A stretch of 56,104 nt of DNA from the IMG/VR virus record IMGVR_UViG_3300009497_000006, positions 1-56,104 of that record, one strand, 5' to 3'. Source of the DNA: a virus. Positions within the stretch are counted from its first letter, which is position 1, and each line of letters starts with the position of its first letter. The translations under genes and the position numbers were made by a program. The notes under the pieces are model-generated. The model was not told where the DNA came from and made no database searches. It saw only the letters and a program-made list of their open reading frames with translations. Below are positions 1-9,323 of the stretch, piece after piece.

Positions 1-822
1 GAAGGTAAATCTGTAAATATAATTCCTAGAGCTAAAGGTTCTGAAACTAATATTGATAAAAATGGTAGAAAATTTGATGTTGGATTAGTTAGTCAATTTA
101 CTGCAGATGCCAGACCTTATTTAATGTTTGAATTAGGTCATTGTGAATGGCAACAAGATTCAATTGCAGACATGTTTGCAGATGCATCTAAGATGCCTGA
201 ATTAAAGAGACCTAAATTAAGTTTTACATGGGAAACTGCATTATTAACTAATCAAAAATTCGGAGAAAATATATCGTTAGTTGATGATAAAGATCTTATA
301 CCCGGGGCAAAACCCGGAGATGGTTTATATCCAGAGTCTCCATTTAATCCACTGGCAAATGCACAGAATGCAATTAGTGATAAGGTAAATGGTATCGCCG
401 GTTCGCTGGTAAATAGATTTAATAATTTAAAAAATAGTTTGCCTGGTTTTGGTAAAAATCCAATGGGTGCTGTTTATCCTGAAAGATTAACGGGGGCGGC
501 AGCTAGTTTGGCGAATGCTGGTATGGATAAAGTAAAGGCGCTAATTTTAGATAATGTACATGGCGCTAGTGGTGCATTAGGAACACTCAGTGATATTAAT
601 ACCGCACTTGAAGCTGGTAGTATTAATGGTGTTATAAATTTAGCTAGACAGTTTACACAAAGTAAATCTAATAAACCTAAAAAGGGTAATATTACTCCTA
701 ATAACATGTACGACAGTCCTGCTGTTGATAGTAGCCCAGACGGAAACTTAGGCGAAAGAGTTTATACACCAGGTGTTGACAGTAGTGCAGATAATTCACT
801 TAACGAAAATGTATACGAATAA
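1..822 (+). CDS. Tail/baseplate-associated protein, 5' end outside window
   Basis: The frame is open from base 1, so the gene starts upstream; the first ATG in the window (124) is probably internal. At least 273 residues are seen. The first third looks like a beta-rich domain (around FELGHCEW and KLSFTWETALL). The rest is low in complexity, and the C-terminus holds two imperfect copies of a VDSSxDxxLxExVY segment. The stop overlaps the ATG of the gp5-type spike gene (TAATG), so the two are likely translationally coupled. This suggests a tail-tube-cap or baseplate-hub role, but I do not recognise the family. A structural role is inferred from context. Confidence 0.55.
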   Translation, partial: EGKSVNIIPRAKGSETNIDKNGRKFDVGLVSQFTADARPYLMFELGHCEWQQDSIADMFADASKMPELKRPKLSFTWETALLTNQKFGENISLVDDKDLIPGAKPGDGLYPESPFNPLANAQNAISDKVNGIAGSLVNRFNNLKNSLPGFGKNPMGAVYPERLTGAAASLANAGMDKVKALILDNVHGASGALGTLSDINTALEAGSINGVINLARQFTQSKSNKPKKGNITPNNMYDSPAVDSSPDGNLGERVYTPGVDSSADNSLNENVYE

Positions 823-1535
823 TGGCTGATGAACTTTTTAAAGATAATTTAAGGGATCAACACTGGCTTGGGGAAGTTGTAGTTAACGAAGATCCTCTTT
901 TAAACGGAAGATGTAGGGTTAAAGTTTATGGTAAATTTGATAAACTAACTGATGATGCAATTCCGTGGGCAACCCCTATGAATAGGGATCAAGTTGGTGC
1001 ACATGCAGTACCTAGAGTTGGTGATATTGTTGCAGTTCGTTTTGACAACGGTAACATCTACCACCCTGAATACTGGTTTCAAATAGATCAAAATACAGAT
1101 CTTAAGTCAGATATTTTAGAAACTTCTGATGCACCACATGATGTTATATCGCTAGTATATGATGCTGTGCGCAACGTAAGGATCTATCATTCTCCTGAAG
1201 ATGGTTTAGTTATCACAAGAGGTAGCGGTGCCAAAGAGCGCCCAATCATTCAAATGGACGAAGAGGGATTTATAAAAATCAGTACAGATGCTAAAATGTT
1301 CTTAGACTGTGGTGATATATTCGTTTCAAATACGGGCGAGCCGGGAGCAGATGAAACAGAACCAGCAGTGAGGGGTCAATCTCTACAGGATTGGTTACAA
1401 ATGTGGTTAGACGATTATAATGCACATATACATCCAACTGGCGTGGGTCCTTCTGGACCCCCAATGCCACCAACTCCAATAACAGTAGGAAAATTATCGA
1501 GCACTCATATTAACTATCAACAAAAAGGTAAATAA
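822..1535 (+). CDS. Baseplate central spike protein, gp5-type OB-fold domain
   Basis: A 237-residue protein. Residues about 14-90 match the N-terminal OB-fold of T4 gp5 and phage spike proteins: a short beta entry (WLGEVVVNEDPLLNGRCRVKVYG), then a segment ending IPWATPM, then VGDIVAVRFDNGNIYHPEYW. The rest is a beta-rich stalk-like region ending in a proline-rich tail (PSGPPMPPTPIT). It lacks the lysozyme domain found in the middle of T4 gp5, so any cell-wall-degrading activity must lie elsewhere. The family attaches the membrane-piercing spike to the hub. ATG overlaps the upstream stop. Confidence 0.75.
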   Translation: MADELFKDNLRDQHWLGEVVVNEDPLLNGRCRVKVYGKFDKLTDDAIPWATPMNRDQVGAHAVPRVGDIVAVRFDNGNIYHPEYWFQIDQNTDLKSDILETSDAPHDVISLVYDAVRNVRIYHSPEDGLVITRGSGAKERPIIQMDEEGFIKISTDAKMFLDCGDIFVSNTGEPGADETEPAVRGQSLQDWLQMWLDDYNAHIHPTGVGPSGPPMPPTPITVGKLSSTHINYQQKGK

Positions 1536-1537
1536 TT

Positions 1538-3262
1538 ATGCCCGCACTTTGGCCATCATTTATACCAGCATTAGCGTCCGATATATCGGGGCAGTCGTTT
1601 ACTAAACCGGGTGGCGGTATGGTATCTTATGATCTGCCAAAAGTTGGCAAGGATCAAGTGCCTATTTTCCCCCCATCTTCAGAATTAATAGAATCTATTA
1701 AACCCGGAAATCCAGTTAATGCTAACTTGACGACTGATCCGACATCGATGATTAATGCTATTAATTTAAACCCATTAAGTGGTCGATATGATTTTGGTGT
1801 AAGAGTAGCAGAAAGATATCTAGAGGCAATAAAGGGATTAGCAATGACACCATTTGGTGCAACACATACTAATAATCCAGCGGCAGAGTTTCTTTTAAAA
1901 CAGGGTTATGGCTTGGTGTTTGAAAGAATATTAAGAGAGGGCGATATTCCTTTATTAGACCAGAAAGATAAAGACGGTAATATAATTGAAATGGGCAAAG
2001 AGTCTCATCCAGCATATGCCGATTTTTGTCCAGAACCCATTGAAGAGCCAGATCCAATCGAAGAAGAAAAGAAACAACAAAAGAAATTTAATAAATTTGT
2101 TGAAGATTACAAACAGAGTTTAAACTTATATAAGTTTAGATTTTTTGAGTTTGAATGTTTAGACGGTTCAGAAACTGTATCAGATTTGGCCAAGTCATTT
2201 GCAAATAGATTATTACAGCAATATCACAATTTGTCCAGTCAAGAAGAAAAAGACAAGTATAAATTATGGGCCACCAGTTTAGGTAAATCAAAGTACAATA
2301 ATCTTACTGAAATACAGCGAGCGGTTGGAGGTACTTATTTTGTCGGTAGATTTCCATACGTTAATGTGAGTGAAAAAGCTAGAACAGATATAGAGGGCGC
2401 AGGATATGATTGGCAAGCCCTGGTTGATGGTGTAAGTTCGGCGTTTGAAGCCGGTTTAGACAATTTTAAAATGTCAGACTGTCCACTCTCTGAATACAAA
2501 ATACAGGTTTCTTTTGACAGGGAACATAATTTGCCAGATTATCCAAGCAAAAGACCTAAAATTTTAACGGACCATGTAGTTGCTCTTTTTTCATATGACA
2601 ACGGATCTGAAATGAGTTTTAAATACGGTGTATCCGACGATACTAAAGTGATTTGGTGGAAAAAAGACAACACATATGTAACGGCACAATATGAAAAATT
2701 AGAGTACGATATACATTGGGCAAAAATTCCCGGAGCCATTAAAAATGTTAAGTCAGCTGATGATATTATTAATATAAGCCCAAACGCCGGCGGTACTATT
2801 TTTAAGTTTCAAAGACAACAGGTTATTGATGCTAAAAAAGCAGCTGACGAATGTGACACGGCAGAGGAGGATGTTGATATAAATTTTAGTTGGCCAGGTG
2901 GAGATCCATATGAAGAAATGGCTGAAATAACTATTGCGTATTGGTATGCATGTTTAGTTAAACCATTTGCTCCATCACCATCTGCTTTGCCAGCTTTAAT
3001 TCCCCCACCATTAACTGGTATTTATATACCGATTTATTATGGTGGTAAAAAGAGACTAGCTAAAAATCTTAGAAGAGCTTGGAATACTGGTAAAACATTT
3101 AGTGTATTGCCAGCACCTCAACCACCAGCACTTGCGGTTTCTACAGCAGTTGCCGCGGCATATGCTCTACACTTGTTAGAATTTAAATTACTCTATTTAG
3201 GAGGTATACCAACACCAGTAGGTCCCGTGCCGATGGTAGGTTTTGTACCGGTAGTCTTCTAA
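1538..3262 (+). CDS. Uncharacterised virion/baseplate-region protein
   Basis: A 574-residue protein of unknown family. The N-terminal 100 residues are proline/glycine rich. A charged helical stretch (about residues 165-200, rich in E and K) follows, then a central mixed domain. The C-terminal about 100 residues are unusually hydrophobic and proline-rich, with runs such as SALPALIPPPLTGIYIPIYY and a glycine/proline/valine end. That tail could insert into or cross a membrane, or form a buried core. It lies 3 bases after the spike gene and before a promoter-like motif, so it probably ends the hub transcript. A role in the hub or in ejection is a guess. Confidence 0.55.
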   Translation: MPALWPSFIPALASDISGQSFTKPGGGMVSYDLPKVGKDQVPIFPPSSELIESIKPGNPVNANLTTDPTSMINAINLNPLSGRYDFGVRVAERYLEAIKGLAMTPFGATHTNNPAAEFLLKQGYGLVFERILREGDIPLLDQKDKDGNIIEMGKESHPAYADFCPEPIEEPDPIEEEKKQQKKFNKFVEDYKQSLNLYKFRFFEFECLDGSETVSDLAKSFANRLLQQYHNLSSQEEKDKYKLWATSLGKSKYNNLTEIQRAVGGTYFVGRFPYVNVSEKARTDIEGAGYDWQALVDGVSSAFEAGLDNFKMSDCPLSEYKIQVSFDREHNLPDYPSKRPKILTDHVVALFSYDNGSEMSFKYGVSDDTKVIWWKKDNTYVTAQYEKLEYDIHWAKIPGAIKNVKSADDIINISPNAGGTIFKFQRQQVIDAKKAADECDTAEEDVDINFSWPGGDPYEEMAEITIAYWYACLVKPFAPSPSALPALIPPPLTGIYIPIYYGGKKRLAKNLRRAWNTGKTFSVLPAPQPPALAVSTAVAAAYALHLLEFKLLYLGGIPTPVGPVPMVGFVPVVF

Positions 3263-3271
3263 AAATAAATA

Positions 3272-3284
3272 GATATATAATATG
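3272..3284 (+). promoter_or_regulatory. Putative phage promoter box GATATATAATATG
   Basis: This box sits 24 bases before the S1-domain gene in a 45-base gap. The same GATATATAA core recurs in other intergenic gaps in this window (18346, 32346, 33486, 37918, 53153). It resembles the T4 late box TATAAATA. I see no conserved -35 element. Confidence 0.45.
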
Positions 3285-3307
3285 TTACACCTTTAATATA
3301 AAAATAA

Positions 3308-4603
3308 ATGAACAACGAAAAAAACAAAAGGATCAGAATTGGCGAAACTAAAGTCAATACTGTAGAAGTTGAAGAACTAGACATCACGGTCGAAAACTTA
3401 AAAGATCTTAAATCAGATGGTGGTGATATATCGGATGATTATTACGATGAAGAGGGAAACTTCATGTGGGATGCTTATGAAGCTAGTTGCCCATCAAAAA
3501 CCAAAAAACCAAATCCACATATTAAAACCATGAATGGCGATAAGGTCTTTTCTAGAGAATCATATGCTCAAGAAATGTACGACATGCTTACCGCACATGA
3601 TGCTGCTTTGGGTAATATGGTAACTATTGTAGGTGTTGGAGAAATTCATACTGGAACGGTTTATGGTATTAGCTCAGAGTTTATTAGTGTCGATATTGGT
3701 TACAGAGAACTAATATATGTTAAATATGATAAGGAACCTGCTGCGATTCAAGCCTTAAAACCGGGTGAAGAAACATCAGTTTTAATTACCTCAACTGATA
3801 ACAACTCACATGTAGTCGGATCAATTAACGGTGGTATAAAACACAGAGTCTTTATGGATCTTAGAGAAGCCGTTGAAGTTGGTGGAACCGCATGGGTTGG
3901 TAAAGTTACACATATGATTGAGAATGGTGGTTATATGGTAAATATTCAGGGAATTGATTGTTTTATGCCAGGTTCATTAGCAGGTATTAATAAACTACAT
4001 GACTTTAGTTCTATTATTGGTACTGAAATCTATGTTGTTCCTGTAAGTTTCTCACCAGATAGAGGTACATTGGTAGTTTCTCACAGAAAATATCTACAGG
4101 CTTTAATTCCAAACGAGATTGAAAACATAAAAGCAAATCAAGGTGCTGAAATTACAGGTAATGTAACAGGTACTGCTAAATATGGTATATTTGTTGAATT
4201 TAATGGTTGTTTGACTGGTATGATCCATAATAACGACTTAGATGAGGAAACTCTTATTAAATTCAAAGCTAGACAGATTCAGCCTGGTGATGAAATCACA
4301 TTTATCGTTAAGGATATTATCAGTGATACTAAGATCACGCTTACTCAAAAGGCTAATGCTACTGTTAATCCATGGAGTGATATTCAATCTAGATATCAAA
4401 TTCCTTCAGTAGTTGAAGCTACTGTCAAAACTAAAAAAGACTACGGTTTATTTATTAGTATTGAAGAAGGAGTGACTGGACTACTACATGTAAGCGAAGT
4501 TGGTGAAGAAGTTATGAGCGTATTTAAGAACGGAGATCCAATCACGGTACAAATTACCAGAATTGACGTTGAGTCAATGAAAGTATTTTTGAAAATGCCT
4601 TAA
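3308..4603 (+). CDS. Protein with four S1 RNA-binding domains (ribosomal protein S1-like)
   Basis: A 431-residue protein. After an acidic N-terminal extension (about 90 residues) come four consecutive S1/OB-type repeats at about 93-172, 188-270, 273-350 and 354-431. The last two are clearest: GxVTGTAKYGIFVEFNGCLTGMIH, and ATVKTKKDYGLFISIEEGVTGLLHVSE. Bacterial S1 has four to six such repeats and brings mRNA to the 30S subunit; cellular S1 is usually longer. Here it is likely an mRNA-binding or translation factor, or a polynucleotide-phosphorylase-type RNA binder. A recurrent promoter box lies just upstream, and the gene is set inside structural genes. The fold call is firm; the role is inferred. 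Confidence 0.85.
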   Translation: MNNEKNKRIRIGETKVNTVEVEELDITVENLKDLKSDGGDISDDYYDEEGNFMWDAYEASCPSKTKKPNPHIKTMNGDKVFSRESYAQEMYDMLTAHDAALGNMVTIVGVGEIHTGTVYGISSEFISVDIGYRELIYVKYDKEPAAIQALKPGEETSVLITSTDNNSHVVGSINGGIKHRVFMDLREAVEVGGTAWVGKVTHMIENGGYMVNIQGIDCFMPGSLAGINKLHDFSSIIGTEIYVVPVSFSPDRGTLVVSHRKYLQALIPNEIENIKANQGAEITGNVTGTAKYGIFVEFNGCLTGMIHNNDLDEETLIKFKARQIQPGDEITFIVKDIISDTKITLTQKANATVNPWSDIQSRYQIPSVVEATVKTKKDYGLFISIEEGVTGLLHVSEVGEEVMSVFKNGDPITVQITRIDVESMKVFLKMP

Positions 4604-4624
4604 TAACTATCGCATCGAGAGCGT

Positions 4625-4633
4625 GATATATAT
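4625..4633 (+). promoter_or_regulatory. Weak copy of the GATATATA promoter-like box
   Basis: GATATATAT lies 35 bases before the amidoligase-like gene in a 56-base AT-rich gap. It matches the core of the recurrent box less well than the others. Confidence 0.25.
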
Positions 4634-4659
4634 TCAAACGATAATATCATAATCTTAAT

Positions 4660-5967
4660 ATGCAAAAATTAACTATAGATTCCTCAAGAGAATCAATTTT
4701 GAACGCGGCACTTATGGGTGTTGAGTTTGAATTCTATTCTAATTTCGATCTAGAAGCTACCCAAAAATCATTGGCAAAGCTTCTAGATCGAAAAATTAGG
4801 TTAGAAGATAAGGCACATTCTGATTTTCAACCTTCAGCTGAAGAGTTTAAAATGGAACCAGACATGTCTGGTGGTAAAGGCCTAATCGAGTTAGTTACTG
4901 GTCCTATTCCGTATAGAAACGCTAGGATTATGGTAATTAAAATGCTTAATTGGATATCTGAAAATGGATATACCAATGATAGGGCGTCAATCCACATTAA
5001 TTTATCTTTCGATAAAAAATATTTAGAGGATCCTGCACTTATTTCTAAGATGAATGTTCTTAAATTTATCTTAGACTTTGATGAGCAACAAATCTATAAG
5101 TTTTTTCCAAACAGAGAAAAATCAGCATACGCTAAAAGTATTAAATGGGTAATGCCAAAATGGGAAGCATTTCACTTTGATGCAAATCAAGTAGCATCAA
5201 ATAATTTTAAATTTGCCGATACGAAATATTATGGTATAAACTTTTCTAAAAAAGAAAAGAACTATCTTGAGTTTAGATATTTGGGTGGTGCAGATTATGA
5301 GGAAAAAACGGATAATATTTTATACCTAATTGAAAGGTTCCTAATGCAAATGTGGAACTCTTGTAACGATCCTCGTTTTACTGCTGAAAATAAAATTGAA
5401 TTACAGAGAATTATAAATAAGAATAAACCCATAATGGATATGCTCAAAGATTACTCTAAAGTATCTGAGCACTGGCCAGATATACAAATATTAGTCGATC
5501 TACAAGATAATCCAACTATTATACGAGTACAATGGGAAAGGTTTAAAAATAGAGTTATGGATCTTATTGTAAATGGATCAATGACCGCTGGTGTTATAAA
5601 CTACGATTCAGATTATGGCGCGGTACAGGTTAAAGATGGTAAATTTCCAACTGTTTATCTTTTAGAAAATTTTGAATTTATTGATTGTGAACTTGCAGGT
5701 AATTTAACTAATTGTAGTTTTTATAACTGCAATATCACGAGTTCTGCTGTTATGTGGGGTAGTTTATATAGAGCTACTAAAGTGAAAGACTCTAAAGTTG
5801 AATCTAGTTATACGCATGGTAGTTGTGAATTAACCAACTGTTATGTTGCCGGCAGAGACACTATGTTTAGGGGTAAAATGATAGGTGGTATATTTAGAGA
5901 GGGCTTCACTAGCAAAGATGCTAGGTTTGAAGAAACAGAAATTGTTGTAAGTAAAAAAATAAAATAA
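4660..5967 (+). CDS. Amidoligase-like enzyme with C-terminal beta-helix-like repeats
   Basis: A 435-residue protein. Residues 1-300 carry the marks of the amidoligase_2 family (glutamine-synthetase-like COOH-NH2 ligase fold): G20-V-E22-F-E24 at the start of the fold, IE77LVTGP, the SIH112IN114 segment, and a late YLE204FR206 strand. The family joins a carboxylate to an amine using ATP; the substrate cannot be told. Residues about 325-430 form short Cys/Asn-rich repeats (CELxxxLTNCSFYNC), suggesting a right-handed beta helix or pentapeptide-like solenoid. Its neighbours are structural genes, so it might modify a virion or host surface protein. That last point is inference. Confidence 0.6.
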   Translation: MQKLTIDSSRESILNAALMGVEFEFYSNFDLEATQKSLAKLLDRKIRLEDKAHSDFQPSAEEFKMEPDMSGGKGLIELVTGPIPYRNARIMVIKMLNWISENGYTNDRASIHINLSFDKKYLEDPALISKMNVLKFILDFDEQQIYKFFPNREKSAYAKSIKWVMPKWEAFHFDANQVASNNFKFADTKYYGINFSKKEKNYLEFRYLGGADYEEKTDNILYLIERFLMQMWNSCNDPRFTAENKIELQRIINKNKPIMDMLKDYSKVSEHWPDIQILVDLQDNPTIIRVQWERFKNRVMDLIVNGSMTAGVINYDSDYGAVQVKDGKFPTVYLLENFEFIDCELAGNLTNCSFYNCNITSSAVMWGSLYRATKVKDSKVESSYTHGSCELTNCYVAGRDTMFRGKMIGGIFREGFTSKDARFEETEIVVSKKIK

Positions 5968-5974
5968 ATAAAAA

Positions 5975-6817
5975 ATGGGTGAAATTATAAGCGGCTCAAA
6001 TAATGATTTAACTACCGGAAGGTATTTTGATCCTAACTGTTTAAATCTATTCTTAGACGAAGTAGCAGATGATATTACTGGAGCCTGTATGGTTCCTATC
6101 AATCTACCACAAAAAGAAATCATTAATATTATTAAGAGAGCTAAAAAATGGTTCTATAAAAAATATGAGTACTCTGTAAAAGAGAATTTCTATCATATAC
6201 CAAGTAATGTATTTAGTACTGATTACTTTAAATCACACCGAGCACTTAATTTACCAGGCCCTGGTTTAGATGGTGGCGGTGGAGTATACTCGGTTTATGG
6301 TTTATATGACTTAGCTTCTGGATGGAATGGCGGCGGTGGTGGAATGGATTTAAGATTCCAATCTGGTTCTGACTTTTCTATGGAAAGAATGCTATTTAGA
6401 GGTATGTATGAAGGTTCTGGAATGGCTGAGGCTGCAGAAGAATTACAATATTATGTATTGAATGCTTCGATGGCAGACTTATCTAGACAGATTCTAGAGA
6501 ATCCCATATCATATAATTATTCAAGTTTAACCGGTGAATTAAAATTCTTAGGTGATACACCTAAAGGAGATGTTATTCTTGAGGTGTATGAGACGATACC
6601 AGATTGTGCGCTATATAGCGATGAAATTTTCTTTAGATATGTTAGTGCTAAAATTAAACAATCAATCGGTACTAAATTAGGTATTTTTAAATTTGCTTTA
6701 CCCGGAAATGTTGATTTTGATTACGATGCTATTAAATCCATGGGAGATGATGAGTTAGCAGCCATTGACGAAGAGATCAAAGGAGATGAAGGTGTTGATT
6801 GGATGATGCACTCTTAA
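5975..6817 (+). CDS. Neck/connector-like structural protein (gp13/gp14-type, tentative)
   Basis: A 280-residue protein. An N-terminal helical segment (LPQKEIINIIKRAKKWFYKK, then YEYSVKENFYHI) resembles the start of T4-like gp13 neck proteins, where a helix with paired aromatics precedes the first strand. The middle contains two glycine-rich loops (GPGLDGGGGVYS and GWNGGGGGMD). The C-terminus is acidic. It lies 20 bases before gp25. The neck call rests on a local resemblance and could be wrong; a baseplate accessory protein is the alternative. Confidence 0.4.
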   Translation: MGEIISGSNNDLTTGRYFDPNCLNLFLDEVADDITGACMVPINLPQKEIINIIKRAKKWFYKKYEYSVKENFYHIPSNVFSTDYFKSHRALNLPGPGLDGGGGVYSVYGLYDLASGWNGGGGGMDLRFQSGSDFSMERMLFRGMYEGSGMAEAAEELQYYVLNASMADLSRQILENPISYNYSSLTGELKFLGDTPKGDVILEVYETIPDCALYSDEIFFRYVSAKIKQSIGTKLGIFKFALPGNVDFDYDAIKSMGDDELAAIDEEIKGDEGVDWMMHS

Positions 6818-6838
6818 ATAAATAAGATACATAGATAA

Positions 6839-7195
6839 ATGGAACTATATATAAAATATCCGAGCGACCCGAATTACGATGAAACACAGGTTCAGACTAA
6901 TAGTGAGATAGAAATGTTGATCACGCAGATACAAACGTTGCTATTCACTAATAAGCGAGAGGTAATGGGTACTCCTAATTTTGGTTGCAGTTTAGAGGAA
7001 CTTATATATGACTTTGGATCAAATGAACACAACATAAGATCTAGAATAACTGATCAAATAAATCACTATTGTCCGCTTGCGACAAAATATAACATTAAAA
7101 CTGAGGTGAATTTTATGAAAGGTGAAGTTAGAGATATTGCATATATAGATATTACGATAGATAGTAGATATGCTATTAAAGTAAGTATGCTATAA
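6839..7195 (+). CDS. 25: Baseplate wedge subunit gp25 (gp25-like lysozyme family)
   Basis: A 118-residue protein, close to the family length (T4 gp25 is 132). It shows the family pattern: an N-terminal helix (IEMLITQIQTLLFTNKREVMG), then TPNFGCSLEELIYD, an RSRITDQI helix and two closing strands (VRDIAYIDITIDS, YAIKVSML). gp25 joins the wedge to the sheath and inner baseplate. It directly precedes gp6, the same order as in T4. The lysozyme name is historical and no catalytic role is implied. Confidence 0.85.
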   Translation: MELYIKYPSDPNYDETQVQTNSEIEMLITQIQTLLFTNKREVMGTPNFGCSLEELIYDFGSNEHNIRSRITDQINHYCPLATKYNIKTEVNFMKGEVRDIAYIDITIDSRYAIKVSML

Positions 7196-7212
7196 AAAAG
7201 TAAAGACAAATA

Positions 7213-9042
7213 ATGGCCGAATTAAAATTTTTAAGTACAATTAGAACCAGCGCTGATAATATTACTAGCGATGCGAGAACCTATATTTCTAGAGTGTACA
7301 ATAGAGCTAATACTCTATTTACCGTGGCATCTCCATTCGCACAAATAATCAGTGTTCTATCAGAAATGGTAGAATTAATCATGTTCTATATTGAAGATTC
7401 TGTAGTAGAGCAGAACATATACACTGCACAACAGCCGGAGTCTATTTATGGAATGGCTAGATTAACTGGTCATGATGCAACCAGGGGTTTTGCAGCAACT
7501 GGTGAAATTGAATTTAGATGGAAACCGGGAGCTGATTTAAGTAAAGTAGCCGGGAATTCGTTAAACATAGATGCAAGAGCTCAACTTAAATTTGATATTA
7601 ATGGCCTAACATACACGCTTTTAAATTCTAAAGATAAGTTTAAATTAGAGAAAACAAATTACAATTCATTTAAGACTGCTATTATTCAAGGTAAATTTGA
7701 AAAACAAACAGTAACCAGTGATGGTAATAAATTGCAGTCATTTAGTATTAATACTGGTGGTATTACTGATCACAGCAAAGTTGCGGTTAGTGTTAATGGT
7801 GAACTTTGGACCAAACACAATTCATTATATGACTTAGGTTCAAATGAAAAGGCATACTTAATTAAAACAGGAATTAGTGGAGGTCTAGACCTTTATTTTG
7901 GTAATGGTAGTTTTGGTATGGTGCCACCGGTTGGTGCAATTATTGAAGTAGAATATGTAAAACACGGAGGTTTAGCTGGTAATCTTGATGATTCGCCGGA
8001 TTTAACTATTAAATGGGATGCAACGGGTACTGATTCAAATGGAACTGAACATGACTTAAATGAATTCTTAGACGTAACTATTACTTCATCACCAAAAATG
8101 GGCAGTGATAGAGAGAATACACAATTCACTAAGATTATGACTCCGATGGCAAGTAAGTCTTTTGTACTGGCAACGCCAGACAATTATGAATATTTCTTAT
8201 CAAGGTATAACATGTTCTCTTATATAGATGCATATAACACAACCGATGATCAATATTTAGATGACGATAATGTTATCTATATTTTTGCAGTACCAGATAT
8301 TAAAAAGAAATTGGCTAAAAATCAAGACTATTTTACAATACCACAAGAAGAGATGTTTTTAGATCAGGGCGAGTATGATGCAATGCATAAAGTTCTTGAA
8401 GATAGTGGCCAACAAATGGTAACTACTGAAGTTGTTTTTGTTAAGCCACAAGTAAGATATTATAGTATTGATATTAATATTAGATATTTCGAAGGTTACA
8501 CTAAAGATGAAATCTATAATGCAGTTAGAGCTAAAGTGTCTGAATATTTACTGAATATTACAAGAAGAGATAAACTACCAAAATCTGATATCATCTATAT
8601 CTTAGAAGAGATTGAAGGTATTGATGCGGTTAACGTTAAATTTATTTCAGAAACTGAAGAGACTGCTAGAAGATTAGGTTATTATGAATCAGTTAATGTT
8701 ACAATTGCTCCACAAGAGCCCGTGACGTTAGAAACTGTTGGTAATGGTAAACAAAAGTATGTTTACTTTAAAAGAATTGAAGATGTTAAAGTAGTACCTG
8801 TTACGGACACCACTGAAATACCTTATACTGTTAAAGGCCTTGATCAATGGGGTGACATTATAATGGAAAAAGAAGAAGTTGCAGTATTTAGAGGTGGCTG
8901 GCAAGACAGAGACGGTGATGAAATCGTTGATGATGTTTTGATTAATTCCGAGGCTGCTGTTAGTATAAACTTCGAAGCAGAACCAGTTCCTAGAACGATA
9001 TACACTAGAATGCAGGCTGGAAATAGAAAAGCACTTAAATAA
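7213..9042 (+). CDS. 6: Baseplate wedge subunit gp6 (baseplate J-like)
   Basis: A 609-residue protein, near T4 gp6 (660). It begins with the helical FLSTIRTSADNI segment and a predicted helix over the SPFAQIISVLSEMVELIMFYIEDS region. A gpJ-like middle domain follows (VTTEVVFVKPQVRYYSIDINIRYFEGY, then EIYNAVRAKVSEYLLNITRRDKLPKSDIIYILEEIEGIDAVNVKF, quoted only in part elsewhere). That pattern of a beta strand, then helix, then 'IxxxIxxIxGVxxV' is typical of baseplate J/gp6 proteins. It follows gp25 by 17 bases and overlaps the next gene by one base. gp6 forms the iris-like ring of the wedge. Confidence 0.75.
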   Translation: MAELKFLSTIRTSADNITSDARTYISRVYNRANTLFTVASPFAQIISVLSEMVELIMFYIEDSVVEQNIYTAQQPESIYGMARLTGHDATRGFAATGEIEFRWKPGADLSKVAGNSLNIDARAQLKFDINGLTYTLLNSKDKFKLEKTNYNSFKTAIIQGKFEKQTVTSDGNKLQSFSINTGGITDHSKVAVSVNGELWTKHNSLYDLGSNEKAYLIKTGISGGLDLYFGNGSFGMVPPVGAIIEVEYVKHGGLAGNLDDSPDLTIKWDATGTDSNGTEHDLNEFLDVTITSSPKMGSDRENTQFTKIMTPMASKSFVLATPDNYEYFLSRYNMFSYIDAYNTTDDQYLDDDNVIYIFAVPDIKKKLAKNQDYFTIPQEEMFLDQGEYDAMHKVLEDSGQQMVTTEVVFVKPQVRYYSIDINIRYFEGYTKDEIYNAVRAKVSEYLLNITRRDKLPKSDIIYILEEIEGIDAVNVKFISETEETARRLGYYESVNVTIAPQEPVTLETVGNGKQKYVYFKRIEDVKVVPVTDTTEIPYTVKGLDQWGDIIMEKEEVAVFRGGWQDRDGDEIVDDVLINSEAAVSINFEAEPVPRTIYTRMQAGNRKALK

Positions 9043-9323
9043 TGGGTTTATTTGATAATTTACTTGGATATAAACGTGTTAAAAGATATGACACTACTAA
9101 GGCTAGAAAGGACGAAAGACTTCATGTTGGTTACAACTATGATGCTTTGCCACCTAGTGAATTTATAGGTAGATCACTTTCTGGTCACATTCAAAGAAAT
9201 CAAACAATGCAACATTTTCTAATCTTTTTAGAAGATGCGATCAAGAACCTTTTAAAGGGAACTAGGTATTTAAAGAATTACAAAAATTATACCGTTAAAA
9301 AAGACGACAATCAAACTAGATAA
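9042..9323 (+). CDS. Small uncharacterised baseplate-region protein
   Basis: A 93-residue basic protein with TAATG overlaps on both sides, tying it to gp6 and the large wedge gene. It has an N-terminal short hydrophobic segment (MGLFDNLLGYK), a central helix (MQHFLIFLEDAIKNLLKGTRYLK) and a charged tail. I do not recognise a family. Coupled translation suggests a fixed ratio with the wedge proteins. Confidence 0.6.
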   Translation: MGLFDNLLGYKRVKRYDTTKARKDERLHVGYNYDALPPSEFIGRSLSGHIQRNQTMQHFLIFLEDAIKNLLKGTRYLKNYKNYTVKKDDNQTR

